Assembly: GCA_002898555.1 (NCBI GenBank)
Contig: BEHR01000024.1
Location: forward strand, 1 to 55,640
Source of the DNA: a bacterium HR15
GTDB lineage: Bacteria; Armatimonadota; Fimbriimonadia; Fimbriimonadales; GBS-DC
Direction: 5' to 3'
DNA: 55,640 nt
Both the position numbers and the translations under genes were made by a program. A model generated the notes under the pieces. The model searched no databases, was not told the origin of the DNA, and saw only the letters and a program-made list of their open reading frames with translations. The first letter of the stretch is position 1; every line of letters begins with the position of its first letter. Shown here in pieces: positions 24,740 through 33,290 of this stretch.

Positions 24740-25345
24740 ATGGAGCGTTCTGATCTTTTGCTGAGGCGCGAGCGTTCAGTACTGGTCGTGGTCGATATGC
24801 AAGAGCCTTTCCTCCGCATGATCAAAGTGCGCGATCTTATCGTGCAGAACATTGCATTCCTGCTGCAGGCGACACGGCTACTTGGTATCCCTGTGCTTGC
24901 AACGCTCCAGAATCGAGAGCGAATAGGCGAGATCGTGCCCCCACTGCAGGCGTTGTTGCCTGAGCAGGTGATGCCGATCGACAAGTTGTGCTTCAGCTGT
25001 CTTGGTGCGGAACCGTTCGCAAAAGCATTGCAAGAGACAGGACGCCAGCAAGTCGTGCTTACAGGCATCGAAGCGCACATCTGCATTATGCAGACTGCGC
25101 TCGATCTGTTGAAAGCGGGCCATCAGGTCTATGTGCCCTATGATGCCGTTGCCAGCCGCGGCAAGCCCGACTGGAAATACGCACTGTTGCGACTTCAACA
25201 TGCGGGGGTAATCATTACCAGCGTTGAATCAGTAACCTATGAGTGGCTCGATCAGGCGGGAACCGAGATGTTTCGTCAGCTTCTCCCCCTCATTAAGGAG
25301 CGTGACCAATTCCTCAAAAAGAGGAAGGAAAGTGTAGACGAGTAG
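24740..25345 (+). CDS. Isochorismatase-family cysteine hydrolase
   Basis: 201 residues starting 1 bp after the fucosidase, with GGAGG inside that gene's end. The triad of the family is visible: Asp19 (VVVDMQ), Lys82 (PIDKLCF) and Cys115 (GIEAHICI), the last with the usual cis-peptide neighbours. The family includes nicotinamidases and YcaC-type hydrolases; isochorismatase itself is unlikely without siderophore genes. The C-terminal 15 residues are charged. Its stop is immediately followed by the stop of the converging proline dehydrogenase. Confidence 0.85.
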   Translation: MERSDLLLRRERSVLVVVDMQEPFLRMIKVRDLIVQNIAFLLQATRLLGIPVLATLQNRERIGEIVPPLQALLPEQVMPIDKLCFSCLGAEPFAKALQETGRQQVVLTGIEAHICIMQTALDLLKAGHQVYVPYDAVASRGKPDWKYALLRLQHAGVIITSVESVTYEWLDQAGTEMFRQLLPLIKERDQFLKKRKESVDE

Positions 25346-26260
25346 TTACTTGCGGAAGAGATTGCGTAGGATAAAGTAGAGATTGGCAGGACGCTCCGCT
25401 AGCCGCCGCGAGAAATAGGGGTACCACTGCTCACCATAAGGCACATAAATTAGGGTCCGATAGCCCTCTGCCACGAGTTGCTTCTGTAGCTCACGGCTGA
25501 CACCGTAGAGCAGTTGGAATTCGAACTGCTCTTTACGCAGTCCGAGTTGGGCAGCATATTGCTTAGCATGTTGAATAAGCCGAACATCATGCGTAGCAAT
25601 GGCAGGTTCATGCCCGCGTTCCAGTAGGCGCTCCATCAACACCTTGAACTGGCGATCGACAGACCGCTTATCGGGATAGGCTACTTCGCGTGGTTCAGCA
25701 TATGCACCCTTTACAAGGCGAATACGCGCACCCACTTCCAATAGCCGCTCCAAATCATTAGGGGTACGGTAGAGATAACTTTGTAGCACCGTGCCACTGT
25801 TTGGATAACGCGGATACATTTCCATAAATAGATTGAGGATGCCGTCGACATGACGGCTGCTCTCCATATCAATCCAGACAAAGTTGTTAAGGTTTCGCGC
25901 GGTTTTCAACACACACTCTAAATGCTGACGGCACAGTTCATAACCCAGCTCAAGCCCTAACTGAGTAAGTTTGATGGAGATACATGCCTGTACGCCGGTA
26001 TCAGCAATCCGCTCCAGCAGGGTGATATATTGCCGCGCTGCGTTCGCCGCTTCTTCAGGGCGTGTAGTTGCTTCACCAAGATAATCAAGGGCGACCAGAA
26101 AGCCTTGCGCATTAAGTCGGCGAGTGACCTCCATCGCTGTATCAAGGTCTTCACCAGCTATAAAACGATTGATCAGCCCTCGGGTCATCGGACTGTGCAT
26201 AATCCAACGCTTAAAGGGAGGCCACTCTGCCACCCGCAACACCAACGCGCGTGAGAGCAT
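25346..26260 (-). CDS. Proline dehydrogenase (monofunctional)
   Basis: 304 residues, the compact bacterial form. It oxidises proline to pyrroline-5-carboxylate with FAD and passes electrons to quinones. Motifs: VALDYLGE (near 56), ISIKLTQLGL, FVWIDMESSRHVD, QSYLYRT, RLVKGAYAE and the C-terminal VPYGEQWYPYFSRRLAERPAN that binds proline. The partner P5C dehydrogenase is not adjacent. It is the last gene of a long minus-strand string and abuts the isochorismatase gene with zero bases between the stops. Confidence 0.95.
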   Translation of the reverse strand: MLSRALVLRVAEWPPFKRWIMHSPMTRGLINRFIAGEDLDTAMEVTRRLNAQGFLVALDYLGEATTRPEEAANAARQYITLLERIADTGVQACISIKLTQLGLELGYELCRQHLECVLKTARNLNNFVWIDMESSRHVDGILNLFMEMYPRYPNSGTVLQSYLYRTPNDLERLLEVGARIRLVKGAYAEPREVAYPDKRSVDRQFKVLMERLLERGHEPAIATHDVRLIQHAKQYAAQLGLRKEQFEFQLLYGVSRELQKQLVAEGYRTLIYVPYGEQWYPYFSRRLAERPANLYFILRNLFRK

Positions 26261-26290
26261 CGTTGCTCCTCCTATCGCAAATGCATATCG

Positions 26291-26623
26291 TTATTTTCCA
26301 GATTTTTGCGGTGTATACTTCCACCAGTATTCAACAACCTCGCGTGATGGATCAGGTTTGGGTGGCTGGGGTTTAGGAGTGGATTTAGGCTTTTCATTCG
26401 CCGGTTTTTGAGGGGGCTGCTGCCCCTGCACCAGCTGCTGATTCCTTTCCAGCTGTGCTTTCAACTGCTCTTCAGAGGGGGGTGGTACACTCACCTCCTG
26501 TTGCCGAGCTTGCTGCTCCGCCTGATAAGGAGCAATCTGAGTGCTCCAGCCATACCAGATAATGAAGGCGAGCAGTATCACGATCAACCCAATAAGACCT
26601 ATCGGCAGACTTCGTTGGCGCAT
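26291..26623 (-). CDS. Small single-pass membrane protein, Pro/Gln-rich tail
   Basis: 110 residues, no family recognised. The N-terminus RQRSLP is basic and residues 7-24 form a transmembrane helix (GLIGLIVILLAFIIWYGW). The remainder is low-complexity (Gln, Pro, Lys) and ends REVVEYWWKYTPQKSGK. GGAGGTAG precedes the start. It lies between the nitrilase and proline dehydrogenase genes with gaps of 35 and 30 bp, so it is likely cotranscribed. Confidence 0.65.
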   Translation of the reverse strand: MRQRSLPIGLIGLIVILLAFIIWYGWSTQIAPYQAEQQARQQEVSVPPPSEEQLKAQLERNQQLVQGQQPPQKPANEKPKSTPKPQPPKPDPSREVVEYWWKYTPQKSGK

Positions 26624-26658
26624 AGCAATCTACCTCCGTAAGGGATTATACCGCATAT

Positions 26659-27579
26659 CTATCCCAACCGTTCCTGATGCACAATCGCATTAATCTGAAG
26701 TGCGATATCAGGCAATACCGAGCGCAGGTCAGAGAGCAAAGGCAGCTGGGCACGCGCGATAGCAACATCGTCCAGGTCGATTGTTACAATCAACAGTGCC
26801 TCTTGTCCAAGTGGTCCCTGAACCATCACTTTGCCGAAGGGGTTCACTGCCAGCGATGCCCCTACAAAGCCCTTACCACCCTCGAAGCCGACCAAACTGG
26901 ATTGAATCACAAAAAGCGTATGCTCGCTCGCAATCTGGGTCAACATCCGCTCATAGGCGGCGACATTTTCAACCTGCTCCCCTTGAAACCCACGCCCTGG
27001 TGAGGCTGTGGGGACATAGATAACCTGTGCGCCCTTCAATGCCATTATCATCGGTGTCACGGAGTGCCATACATCTTCGCAGATGAGAATCGCTGCTTGA
27101 CAAAATCGGGTGGTGAACACATCGAGGCGATTGCCACGCGTTACAAACCGCTCCTCTTCAAACACGCCATAGGTTGGGAGGAAGAATTTGCGGTGTACAT
27201 GCAGAATGCGCGACTGTCCAGGTTCTGGCTCTAAAGTAGCATACATAGCGGCGTTGTAATCCTCGCCACGATATCGCTCGTAAAACCCCAGACAAATATC
27301 GAGTGAGCGATTCGGTCTACAATCAGCATAGAGCTGTGCGAGGTCTTTCAGCAGTCGTGAGGCGGGCATTGCCAACTCACGCACGCCCCCCTCAATAAAG
27401 TAGCCTGTGGTCGCCGTTTCAGGGAGCGATAGCACATCCACAGGCAAGGACTCTTGCACGATTTGCACCAATAGCGTGCCAATCCGCTCCAGGTTACGCT
27501 TGTAATTCCCCTTGAAGGGTTTGATTTGTCCGATACCCACTCGGAATGGACGGATAAACTCCTGTGCCTCTGCTTGCAT
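26659..27579 (-). CDS. Carbon-nitrogen hydrolase (nitrilase superfamily)
   Basis: 306 residues. Triad visible as Glu54 (LPETATTGY), Lys131 (HRKFFLPTYGVFEE) and Cys167 (ILICEDVWHS). RKFFLPTYGVFEEERF resembles the glutaminase domain of NAD synthetase and related amidases, so an amide such as glutamine or a ureide is the likely substrate. No synthetase domain is attached. It is cytoplasmic and starts 27 bp after the PEP-utilising-like gene. Confidence 0.85.
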   Translation of the reverse strand: MQAEAQEFIRPFRVGIGQIKPFKGNYKRNLERIGTLLVQIVQESLPVDVLSLPETATTGYFIEGGVRELAMPASRLLKDLAQLYADCRPNRSLDICLGFYERYRGEDYNAAMYATLEPEPGQSRILHVHRKFFLPTYGVFEEERFVTRGNRLDVFTTRFCQAAILICEDVWHSVTPMIMALKGAQVIYVPTASPGRGFQGEQVENVAAYERMLTQIASEHTLFVIQSSLVGFEGGKGFVGASLAVNPFGKVMVQGPLGQEALLIVTIDLDDVAIARAQLPLLSDLRSVLPDIALQINAIVHQERLG

Positions 27580-27606
27580 TGCTACGCCTCTTTTAAAGCA
27601 TACCTC

Positions 27607-28857
27607 TTAGCCTGTGCGCATCATCAGCCATGCATTCGGCTGGGCAACAATGTTCGGATCATCCCATGCTTGTAATCGGTGCAGAAGCCAGTGGTGGCAC
27701 TCATCAAAGCCCAGTAAGGCAGCCCTGTGTTTCACATGTTGAACCTGCTTAGGAATAGTTAGCAGCGCATGCGGCTGCATCCCCAGAGCAGTGGCTAAAT
27801 TAACAGGGTCCACATTATTCAGCACAAGGGCGCGACGCTTGCCCTGTCGAATCGCCCATGTCTGCTGGGCAAGCAGTGCCTCCACTATGGGGCGCTGTTG
27901 AAGGTCTATTTGAAACCAGCACAGGGTTTTGACCAGGGGTGATTTTGCATCGGGTGGCGGCTTCACGCGCGATTGTTGCCATTGGATCGCCAATCCCACC
28001 TCCAGCTGTCCGAGCGGCTGATGTTCCCGCTTTAAGGCGTCGCGCGCCGTGTCCATCGCACGCCACCAATCCTCTACCTGCAAAGGGGCTCTACTGGAAG
28101 GCTGTATCAATAAACAGGTCAGATGGATCGCAACACTCCATTTCCACAGGGAGGGAAGCACCGATTCTTCTCCCAGTGCATCGGCTGAGGCAATCCACCA
28201 GAGCGGTTTTCCACCAAGTGCCTGAGTGAGGGCAACCGCGTCTATAGGGGGATTATCGTTCACCACTGCCACAAAATCTGCGCCATATTGCACCGCCTCT
28301 GCCACCATCTCCCATTGGGGCACCCATGCGCCTATCAGCAGTTCATGCCCATCCCAGGTACGGGTGGGTAAATGCTCCGTCTCGATATAGAACCGTGTAT
28401 GAGTTGCCATGCGCAGGAGTTGTGCCTGATAGCGGTTGAGCGTCTGCACACTTGGTTCGATATACACCACGCCTGCGTTCCCGTCGATAATGGTCAGGGG
28501 TTCGGGCGGCAAGATACGGGGCAAGCGTGGTACTTGCACAATCGGTCCACTTGGGAGTGGTGGTGTTGGTTCCTGCTCGACGACCCAACCGACCACACGC
28601 ACATAGGGTGCAAGCAGGGGTGGCATATCGTCCAGCCTTTGCACCAGCGCGATCACCTCTACCGGCTCGGTAGGCATTTTATACTCTATGGCGAGCCTTT
28701 CTTCTTCGTCCTGGGCAAACAAGCGTGGATCTAACCAGACAGGCGTGCCCGGTGTCGGCAGATAGAGCGGCGCCCCGATGCCCATCGCGATGCCCGGACG
28801 GATGGGTGTTCCTATCAACACCCACCGTGCAGGTGGTTCCTGCCTTATCTCACGCAT
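27607..28857 (-). CDS. Degenerate PEP-utilising (enzyme I-like) protein
   Basis: 416 residues from ATG 28857, overlapping DUF58 by 8 bp. RWVLIGTPIRPGIAMG looks like the start of the swivelling PEP-utiliser domain, and LTIIDGNAGVVYIEP like its end. DGHELLIGAWVPQWEMVAEA followed by VQYGADFVAVV recalls the barrel of PTS enzyme I. The phosphorylated His motif (GGxxSHxAI) is absent from VRVVGWVVEQEPTPP, and metal-binding residues are not evident. It is therefore probably not a kinase or transferase. Coupling to MoxR and DUF58 is unusual. The assignment rests on short similarities and needs a profile search. Confidence 0.5.
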   Translation of the reverse strand: MREIRQEPPARWVLIGTPIRPGIAMGIGAPLYLPTPGTPVWLDPRLFAQDEEERLAIEYKMPTEPVEVIALVQRLDDMPPLLAPYVRVVGWVVEQEPTPPLPSGPIVQVPRLPRILPPEPLTIIDGNAGVVYIEPSVQTLNRYQAQLLRMATHTRFYIETEHLPTRTWDGHELLIGAWVPQWEMVAEAVQYGADFVAVVNDNPPIDAVALTQALGGKPLWWIASADALGEESVLPSLWKWSVAIHLTCLLIQPSSRAPLQVEDWWRAMDTARDALKREHQPLGQLEVGLAIQWQQSRVKPPPDAKSPLVKTLCWFQIDLQQRPIVEALLAQQTWAIRQGKRRALVLNNVDPVNLATALGMQPHALLTIPKQVQHVKHRAALLGFDECHHWLLHRLQAWDDPNIVAQPNAWLMMRTG

Positions 28858-29938
28858 AGACCTGAAGGGTGTAACCCCGCTGCAAATAGGGCTGAATAAG
28901 CGATTCGTAGTGCCTGCGCTCAGCAGGTGGCACGAACAGGCACAAGGTGAACTGCTCGCCATACTGCTGTACCAGCACATGGAGCTGTTGCGCCAGGGAG
29001 AGGTGCGACTCAGGCTGAAGCCGTGCCAAGGCGCGCAGTGCCTGCCTTACTTCATGGAAGGACGCACCCTCTATCCGAACGCCTTCCCAACCGGGTCCCG
29101 TTATATAGACCCGAATGCCACTGCGTGGTGCTTCTGTTGCCAACCACGCAATATGCCGAATGGCGCGTTCAAAATCGGGACAGAAGCCGTCTGATTCGCG
29201 CTGCCAGCGTGGAGCCAGCTCGATGGCGATTAGCAAAGGCGCAAGGAGGCTGGTCTCAAACTGTTGCACATGCCAGCTCTGGTGACGCGCGGTGGCGCGC
29301 CAATTGATGCGTCTGAGAGGGTCGCCCGGTGTGTATTCGCGCGTGCCGTGCCAATCTGTTCCCTCGCCTTTTGATGTGCTACGCGATGACACCTGGTGGG
29401 CGCGTCCCCGGCTACCTCCTTCCCAGGTACGATTGGGTAACGGTACCGGGCGTGGTAGCACCAATACATCTTCGGAACCAGGCAACAGGCGTCGTATCTC
29501 AAAAAGACCCAGTAGGTCAGAAACTGTCAATTCGGTAGGACCAACCCTATGCTCGCCACGACGCATAGGGACCACCCGGTACCGTATCTTCACCCGCTGA
29601 CGAGGGAGCAGAAACCGGGGAGTGTTTTGAACTTCCAGTCCAGCGGAAAACTGTTCCCTGATCTGATACCAGACCGGGACACGCCACATGGGCAACGAAA
29701 CCTCGAGGATAACATCAAATGGCTCGCCTTCCCGCACTTCGGCAGGCAATTGGCGTGATACATTCACCCGCGGTGCCAGCCAACGCGCCACCAGATACAT
29801 TCCTCCTATCAGCACACCCAGTAAGCTCGCCATCCAGTACATCTGGCGATTACCTGTCATCACGCCAGAGCAAAAGATAAACGAGGTTGCTGCCATAAAC
29901 GCCATTAACTTCGCATGGCGCAGGCTGTCTGGGTTCAC
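28850..29938 (-). CDS. DUF58 domain membrane protein
   Basis: 362 residues from GTG 29938, overlapping moxR as GTGA. Two hydrophobic helices (about 12-55) are followed by a beta-rich region and the DUF58 signature RSTSKGEGTDWHGTREYTPG then DPLRRINWRATAR (195-230). DUF58 proteins accompany MoxR AAA+ ATPases and often carry a von Willebrand-like fold. They are thought to take part in assembly or maturation of envelope complexes. The usual VWA and transglutaminase partners are missing here. Confidence 0.92.
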   Translation of the reverse strand: MNPDSLRHAKLMAFMAATSFIFCSGVMTGNRQMYWMASLLGVLIGGMYLVARWLAPRVNVSRQLPAEVREGEPFDVILEVSLPMWRVPVWYQIREQFSAGLEVQNTPRFLLPRQRVKIRYRVVPMRRGEHRVGPTELTVSDLLGLFEIRRLLPGSEDVLVLPRPVPLPNRTWEGGSRGRAHQVSSRSTSKGEGTDWHGTREYTPGDPLRRINWRATARHQSWHVQQFETSLLAPLLIAIELAPRWQRESDGFCPDFERAIRHIAWLATEAPRSGIRVYITGPGWEGVRIEGASFHEVRQALRALARLQPESHLSLAQQLHVLVQQYGEQFTLCLFVPPAERRHYESLIQPYLQRGYTLQVYA

Positions 29939-30930
29939 GCTTGCCCCCCCTCCTCATAGCCCACGGGCACCGGCACTTGTTTTAGGATCTGCTGGATGAC
30001 CTGTTCACCACGAGGCAAAGCCCCTTGGAGATCGGCACGTAGGATAAGTCGATGGGCTAACACAGGAACCGCCATACGCTGTACCTCGTCGGGCGTCACA
30101 TAGTGGCGACCACTCAACACCGCCAGTGCCTGCGAGCCGACCATCAACGCAAGCGAGCCGCGGGGACTTGCCCCCAGGGCAATCTCAGGGTGATGGCGCG
30201 TAGCCGTGACCACATCCACAATATAGCGGCGTACCGCCGGACTAACATACACACGCCGCACTGCCTCCTGCAGCTCCAGCAGCCGCTCCGGTGTCAACAC
30301 GGGTTGCAGTTCGTCCAGTGGGGAATGCACTTGGCGTGTCTCCAGAATGCGCACCTCCACTTCGGGCGACGGGTAGCCCAGCGACACTCGCGCAAAGAAG
30401 CGGTCCATTTGCGCTTCGGGCAGGGGATAAGTGCCCATCATTTCGATATTGTTTTGCGTGGCGATAACCAGAAACGGCTCTGGCAAAGGATGCGATGTAC
30501 CCTCAATCGACACCGTACGCTCCTCCATGGCTTCCAGCAGTGCCGATTGCGTTTTGGGCGTTGCCCGATTCACCTCATCTGCCAGCACGATATTGGCGAA
30601 AATCGGTCCGGGATGAAATTCGAATTGTCCCGTCTTCTGATTATAGATGACGGAACCTGTCACATCGGCAGGCAGCAGATCAGGGGTGAACTGGATGCGA
30701 CGAAACTGCCCCCCGATGGCGCGGGCAATCGCACGTGCAAGTGTCGTTTTGCCCACGCCGGGAATATCCTCGATCAGCAGATGCCCGCGACTGAGCAGAC
30801 CAATCACCATCAGGCGCACGGTGTCCGTTTTGCCCAGAATGACCTGCTCCACCGCCAGAATTAGCCGGCGAGCCTGTTCAGCAATGGCGCGGGCTTCACC
30901 CTCAGTTAGCCACTTCTCACCCTCGGTCAT
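29935..30930 (-). CDS. MoxR-family AAA+ ATPase
   Basis: 331 residues from ATG 30930. Walker A is DIPGVGKTTLA (56-66), Walker B IVLADEVNRATPKTQSALLEAMEE, then sensor 1 VIATQNNIEMMGTYPLPEAQMDRF, and a C-terminal lid with ASPRGSLALM. MoxR ATPases act as chaperones that insert cofactors or assemble protein complexes. It is coupled to DUF58 by a 4-bp overlap. A TATACT motif on the minus strand at 30943-30948 lies 13 bp before the start, so it could also be transcribed separately, nearly leaderless. Confidence 0.95.
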   Translation of the reverse strand: MTEGEKWLTEGEARAIAEQARRLILAVEQVILGKTDTVRLMVIGLLSRGHLLIEDIPGVGKTTLARAIARAIGGQFRRIQFTPDLLPADVTGSVIYNQKTGQFEFHPGPIFANIVLADEVNRATPKTQSALLEAMEERTVSIEGTSHPLPEPFLVIATQNNIEMMGTYPLPEAQMDRFFARVSLGYPSPEVEVRILETRQVHSPLDELQPVLTPERLLELQEAVRRVYVSPAVRRYIVDVVTATRHHPEIALGASPRGSLALMVGSQALAVLSGRHYVTPDEVQRMAVPVLAHRLILRADLQGALPRGEQVIQQILKQVPVPVGYEEGGQA

Positions 30931-30952
30931 CACACCACTCGGAGTATACCCT

Positions 30953-31366
30953 TTATCGCTTTCTCCACACCGAGTACATTAAGCGCGGGTGCAGGTGGAA
31001 TGTGTAGCTCACAACAGCACCTGTCTCCAGCACACGCCCCGCGAAAACCAGCCACTCCCTCTCGAACAGAAATCCTGCACACACTGTTAGCACACCCCCA
31101 TTCAGTGCCAGCAGCGCGATTCGCACCGGCGTCTTGGAACCACGCTCATTTGCTTCGCTCAAGCGCGGCAAGATCCAGTAGCTCACTCCGATCGCCAGTT
31201 GGACTATCCAGCCGATCAGTAGTAGCTCAATGTGCAGCGGGCGATAGCGCCAGATCGTAAGGGGCAAAAATGACCCTTTCGCCATGAGCAACCCCGCACC
31301 CAGCGTAAAGCCGAGACCGAAATAGATCAGTGCCAGCCGAATAAACCAAACACTTAATCGCGGCAT
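30953..31366 (-). CDS. Small four-helix heme-copper-oxidase-subunit-I-like protein B
   Basis: 137 residues, four predicted membrane helices. RPLHIELLLIGWIVQLAIGV then SYWILPRL resembles the helix pair of cbb3-type oxidase or NO reductase subunit I that carries a heme ligand. Only one His (near 45) is kept here; the second is replaced by SYW. It is a paralogue of the neighbouring 139-residue protein, 3 bp upstream. The operon with NnrS and hemerythrin suggests a heme-related or NO-related role. It is far too short to be an oxidase. Confidence 0.6.
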   Translation of the reverse strand: MPRLSVWFIRLALIYFGLGFTLGAGLLMAKGSFLPLTIWRYRPLHIELLLIGWIVQLAIGVSYWILPRLSEANERGSKTPVRIALLALNGGVLTVCAGFLFEREWLVFAGRVLETGAVVSYTFHLHPRLMYSVWRKR

Positions 31367-31369
31367 TTG

Positions 31370-31789
31370 CTACTTCTCCTTGACCCGCTTCCAGATAGCA
31401 AGGATGAAACCTATCCCTGCCAACCATTGCAACAGAGCAGAGAAGCCAAGCAGCCAAGCCCACAGAGACAGACCGGACTGCGCTAACATCGGCTCGGCAA
31501 CCGTACGCAGCAGCAATCCCCCGTTCAGCGAGAAAAAGATACCAGCCATCCAACGCTCGTCCCCACGCGGCTGCTCGCGCGTGTAGCGCGGAAACATCCA
31601 GTGCGCCACACCAAAAATCAGCTGAGTAGCCCAGCCCACCATCAGTAGGTGATAGTAGACCGGCGATGCGCTGAGCACCACAGGATAACGCATAGTTAGT
31701 GGTCTAAAACTCACCATAATACCCAACAACAATGCCAAACACAGGTGTATCATCGCCATGCGCACCATCCAACGGCTCCAGTGTGGCAT
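31370..31789 (-). CDS. Small four-helix heme-copper-oxidase-subunit-I-like protein A
   Basis: 139 residues, four predicted membrane helices. YYHLLMVGWATQLIFGVAHW then MFPRY carries two His, near 47 and 63, in the spacing of an oxidase heme-binding helix. Similar to the downstream paralogue, which keeps one. It starts 6 bp after nnrS. Such fragments are often annotated as cytochrome oxidase subunit I-like without proven activity. A role in heme or NO binding is inferred from the neighbours. Confidence 0.6.
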   Translation of the reverse strand: MPHWSRWMVRMAMIHLCLALLLGIMVSFRPLTMRYPVVLSASPVYYHLLMVGWATQLIFGVAHWMFPRYTREQPRGDERWMAGIFFSLNGGLLLRTVAEPMLAQSGLSLWAWLLGFSALLQWLAGIGFILAIWKRVKEK

Positions 31790-31795
31790 AGCAAC

Positions 31796-32905
31796 TTACC
31801 TCCTGCGCGAAGCATGCGAGATACGCGTTCCCTCTATAGCTGCGAGCATGGTATTGAGCAGAAACAAGAGAATAGCAGCAGCATTTAGCAACCCGCCCCA
31901 CTGCCTCAACACAAGCATATCGATTGCATCCCCTACAATTCGAACCAGCAGTGAGCAGTGTAGTAGCATAAGGTGCATGTAGAAGTGCGGTCGATAAGGA
32001 ATGGGGATGCCCAACACGGCAGGAAAGATAACGGGGGCGTGCCCAAAGATCATCGCGAACACGAATCCCACAAAGAAAGCATGCACGGTCGCATCATACA
32101 GCGCGCCACCCTGCAAATACCCCGTCAGCAAGCCAATTGTACCGCTCACACCCAACCAGAGATAGCCTGAAACCAAGCTCCAGCCGATAAAGCGGGTCAG
32201 CCCTCGCTGACGGAGCATATATCGTGCAAGGTCATATCGTAGTAGCCAGAACGCTATCAACAGCATACCTCCACTGACCATTCTCGCGCTCTCCTCAATG
32301 CCCGCCAGCAAAATAAACAAGCCGCCCAGCACGGCCCCCACACTTGTCCAGAGCCACCATTGCGCCGTGAAAGTAAAGTGAAAGAGTCGATTCAGCTCCA
32401 GCCTTTCGCCCACAATTGTCAACAGTGCGAAAGCCATCCAGCAATAAACGCCATTGTAAATCAGCGGGGAAAATAGTCCTGCATCAAACACCCATAAACC
32501 GCTGCCTAACAGCCAGCAAACTGCCCCTATCTCCATCAAGAGAATAAATAGGGTGCGGTGATGTCGCCACATTGTCCAGTAGATGGCGATCAGAGCAAGG
32601 CTGGCGACGAACAAGCTCAGCAATGCACTCCGTGGCTGGTTAAACAGGAGCAAAATCACACTGCATGCGCTGCTGATCGGAGCCAAATATGCCCAGTATT
32701 GGCGCAGCGCTACCGCACGCTCCAGTCCGATAAGTGTGCCCAAAAAACCGCCCACCATCAGAGCGCCATGCCATTGGAAAAGGTAAGGATGGGGTTGTGG
32801 TACACTCCAGCCCAAACGCCGTAGCCCCGTAATAATGCCCATGAGTAGGGCAAGCATGCCCAGCCCTATCCATGGCACTCGTGGCAGTATCTGATTTGTT
32901 CTCAC
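31796..32905 (-). CDS. NnrS-like heme/copper membrane protein
   Basis: 369 residues, about 12 membrane helices, from GTG 32905 overlapping the DUF488 stop as GTGA. FQWHGALMVGGFLGTLIGLE near residue 45 and DATVHAFFVGFVFAMIFGHA near 270 match NnrS, as does the late HFYMHLMLLH. NnrS is a membrane protein of denitrifiers that lowers the effects of nitrosative stress, probably by handling heme- or iron-nitrosyl species. Hemerythrin and DUF488 lie upstream and oxidase-like fragments downstream. No nitrite or NO reductase gene is in the window. Confidence 0.75.
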   Translation of the reverse strand: MRTNQILPRVPWIGLGMLALLMGIITGLRRLGWSVPQPHPYLFQWHGALMVGGFLGTLIGLERAVALRQYWAYLAPISSACSVILLLFNQPRSALLSLFVASLALIAIYWTMWRHHRTLFILLMEIGAVCWLLGSGLWVFDAGLFSPLIYNGVYCWMAFALLTIVGERLELNRLFHFTFTAQWWLWTSVGAVLGGLFILLAGIEESARMVSGGMLLIAFWLLRYDLARYMLRQRGLTRFIGWSLVSGYLWLGVSGTIGLLTGYLQGGALYDATVHAFFVGFVFAMIFGHAPVIFPAVLGIPIPYRPHFYMHLMLLHCSLLVRIVGDAIDMLVLRQWGGLLNAAAILLFLLNTMLAAIEGTRISHASRRR

Positions 32906-33252
32906 TTCAACCGTTGCTCCAGAAACTCTTTCAGCGCAATTGCATTATTGTGTTGTGTATCGCGTGCGCTGTATAACAGAGTGACAGTTCCCGCTTGCGC
33001 CTCCTGCAACAGGGGCAGCCAATGTTCCGAACGATGCTCCAACTCCGCGTAATAGCGACGCTTGAACTCCTCCCACTTGGCAGGGTCATGCTGAAACCAG
33101 CGGCGTAAGGTGTCGCTGGGTGCTAATTCCTTTAGCCAGCCATCCAACTCAAGCGCCTCCTTGCGCATCCCACGCGGCCAGAGACGCTCCACCAAATATC
33201 GCTTACCATCCTGTGGCGAGCGCGGTTCATACACTCGTCGTACACAGATCAT
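32902..33252 (-). CDS. DUF488 family protein (YeaO-like)
   Basis: 116 residues. RRVYEPRSPQDGKRYLVERL followed by WPRGMRKEAL is the DUF488 signature; LAPSDTLRRWFQHDPAKWEEF and LLYSARDTQHNNA follow. The family is small and cytoplasmic with unknown biochemistry, often beside hemerythrin or nitrite/NO genes. It overlaps NnrS by 4 bp and follows hemerythrin by 38 bp. Confidence 0.92.
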   Translation of the reverse strand: MICVRRVYEPRSPQDGKRYLVERLWPRGMRKEALELDGWLKELAPSDTLRRWFQHDPAKWEEFKRRYYAELEHRSEHWLPLLQEAQAGTVTLLYSARDTQHNNAIALKEFLEQRLK

Positions 33253-33290
33253 CGTTCGAATCTACCCTCCTCGGCTCATTCATCATCGCG

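Noticed and set aside
27728-27745. TGTTTCACATGTTGAAC as a parS site.
   Set aside because: Only one half-site matches; it lies inside a coding gene and far from parAB.
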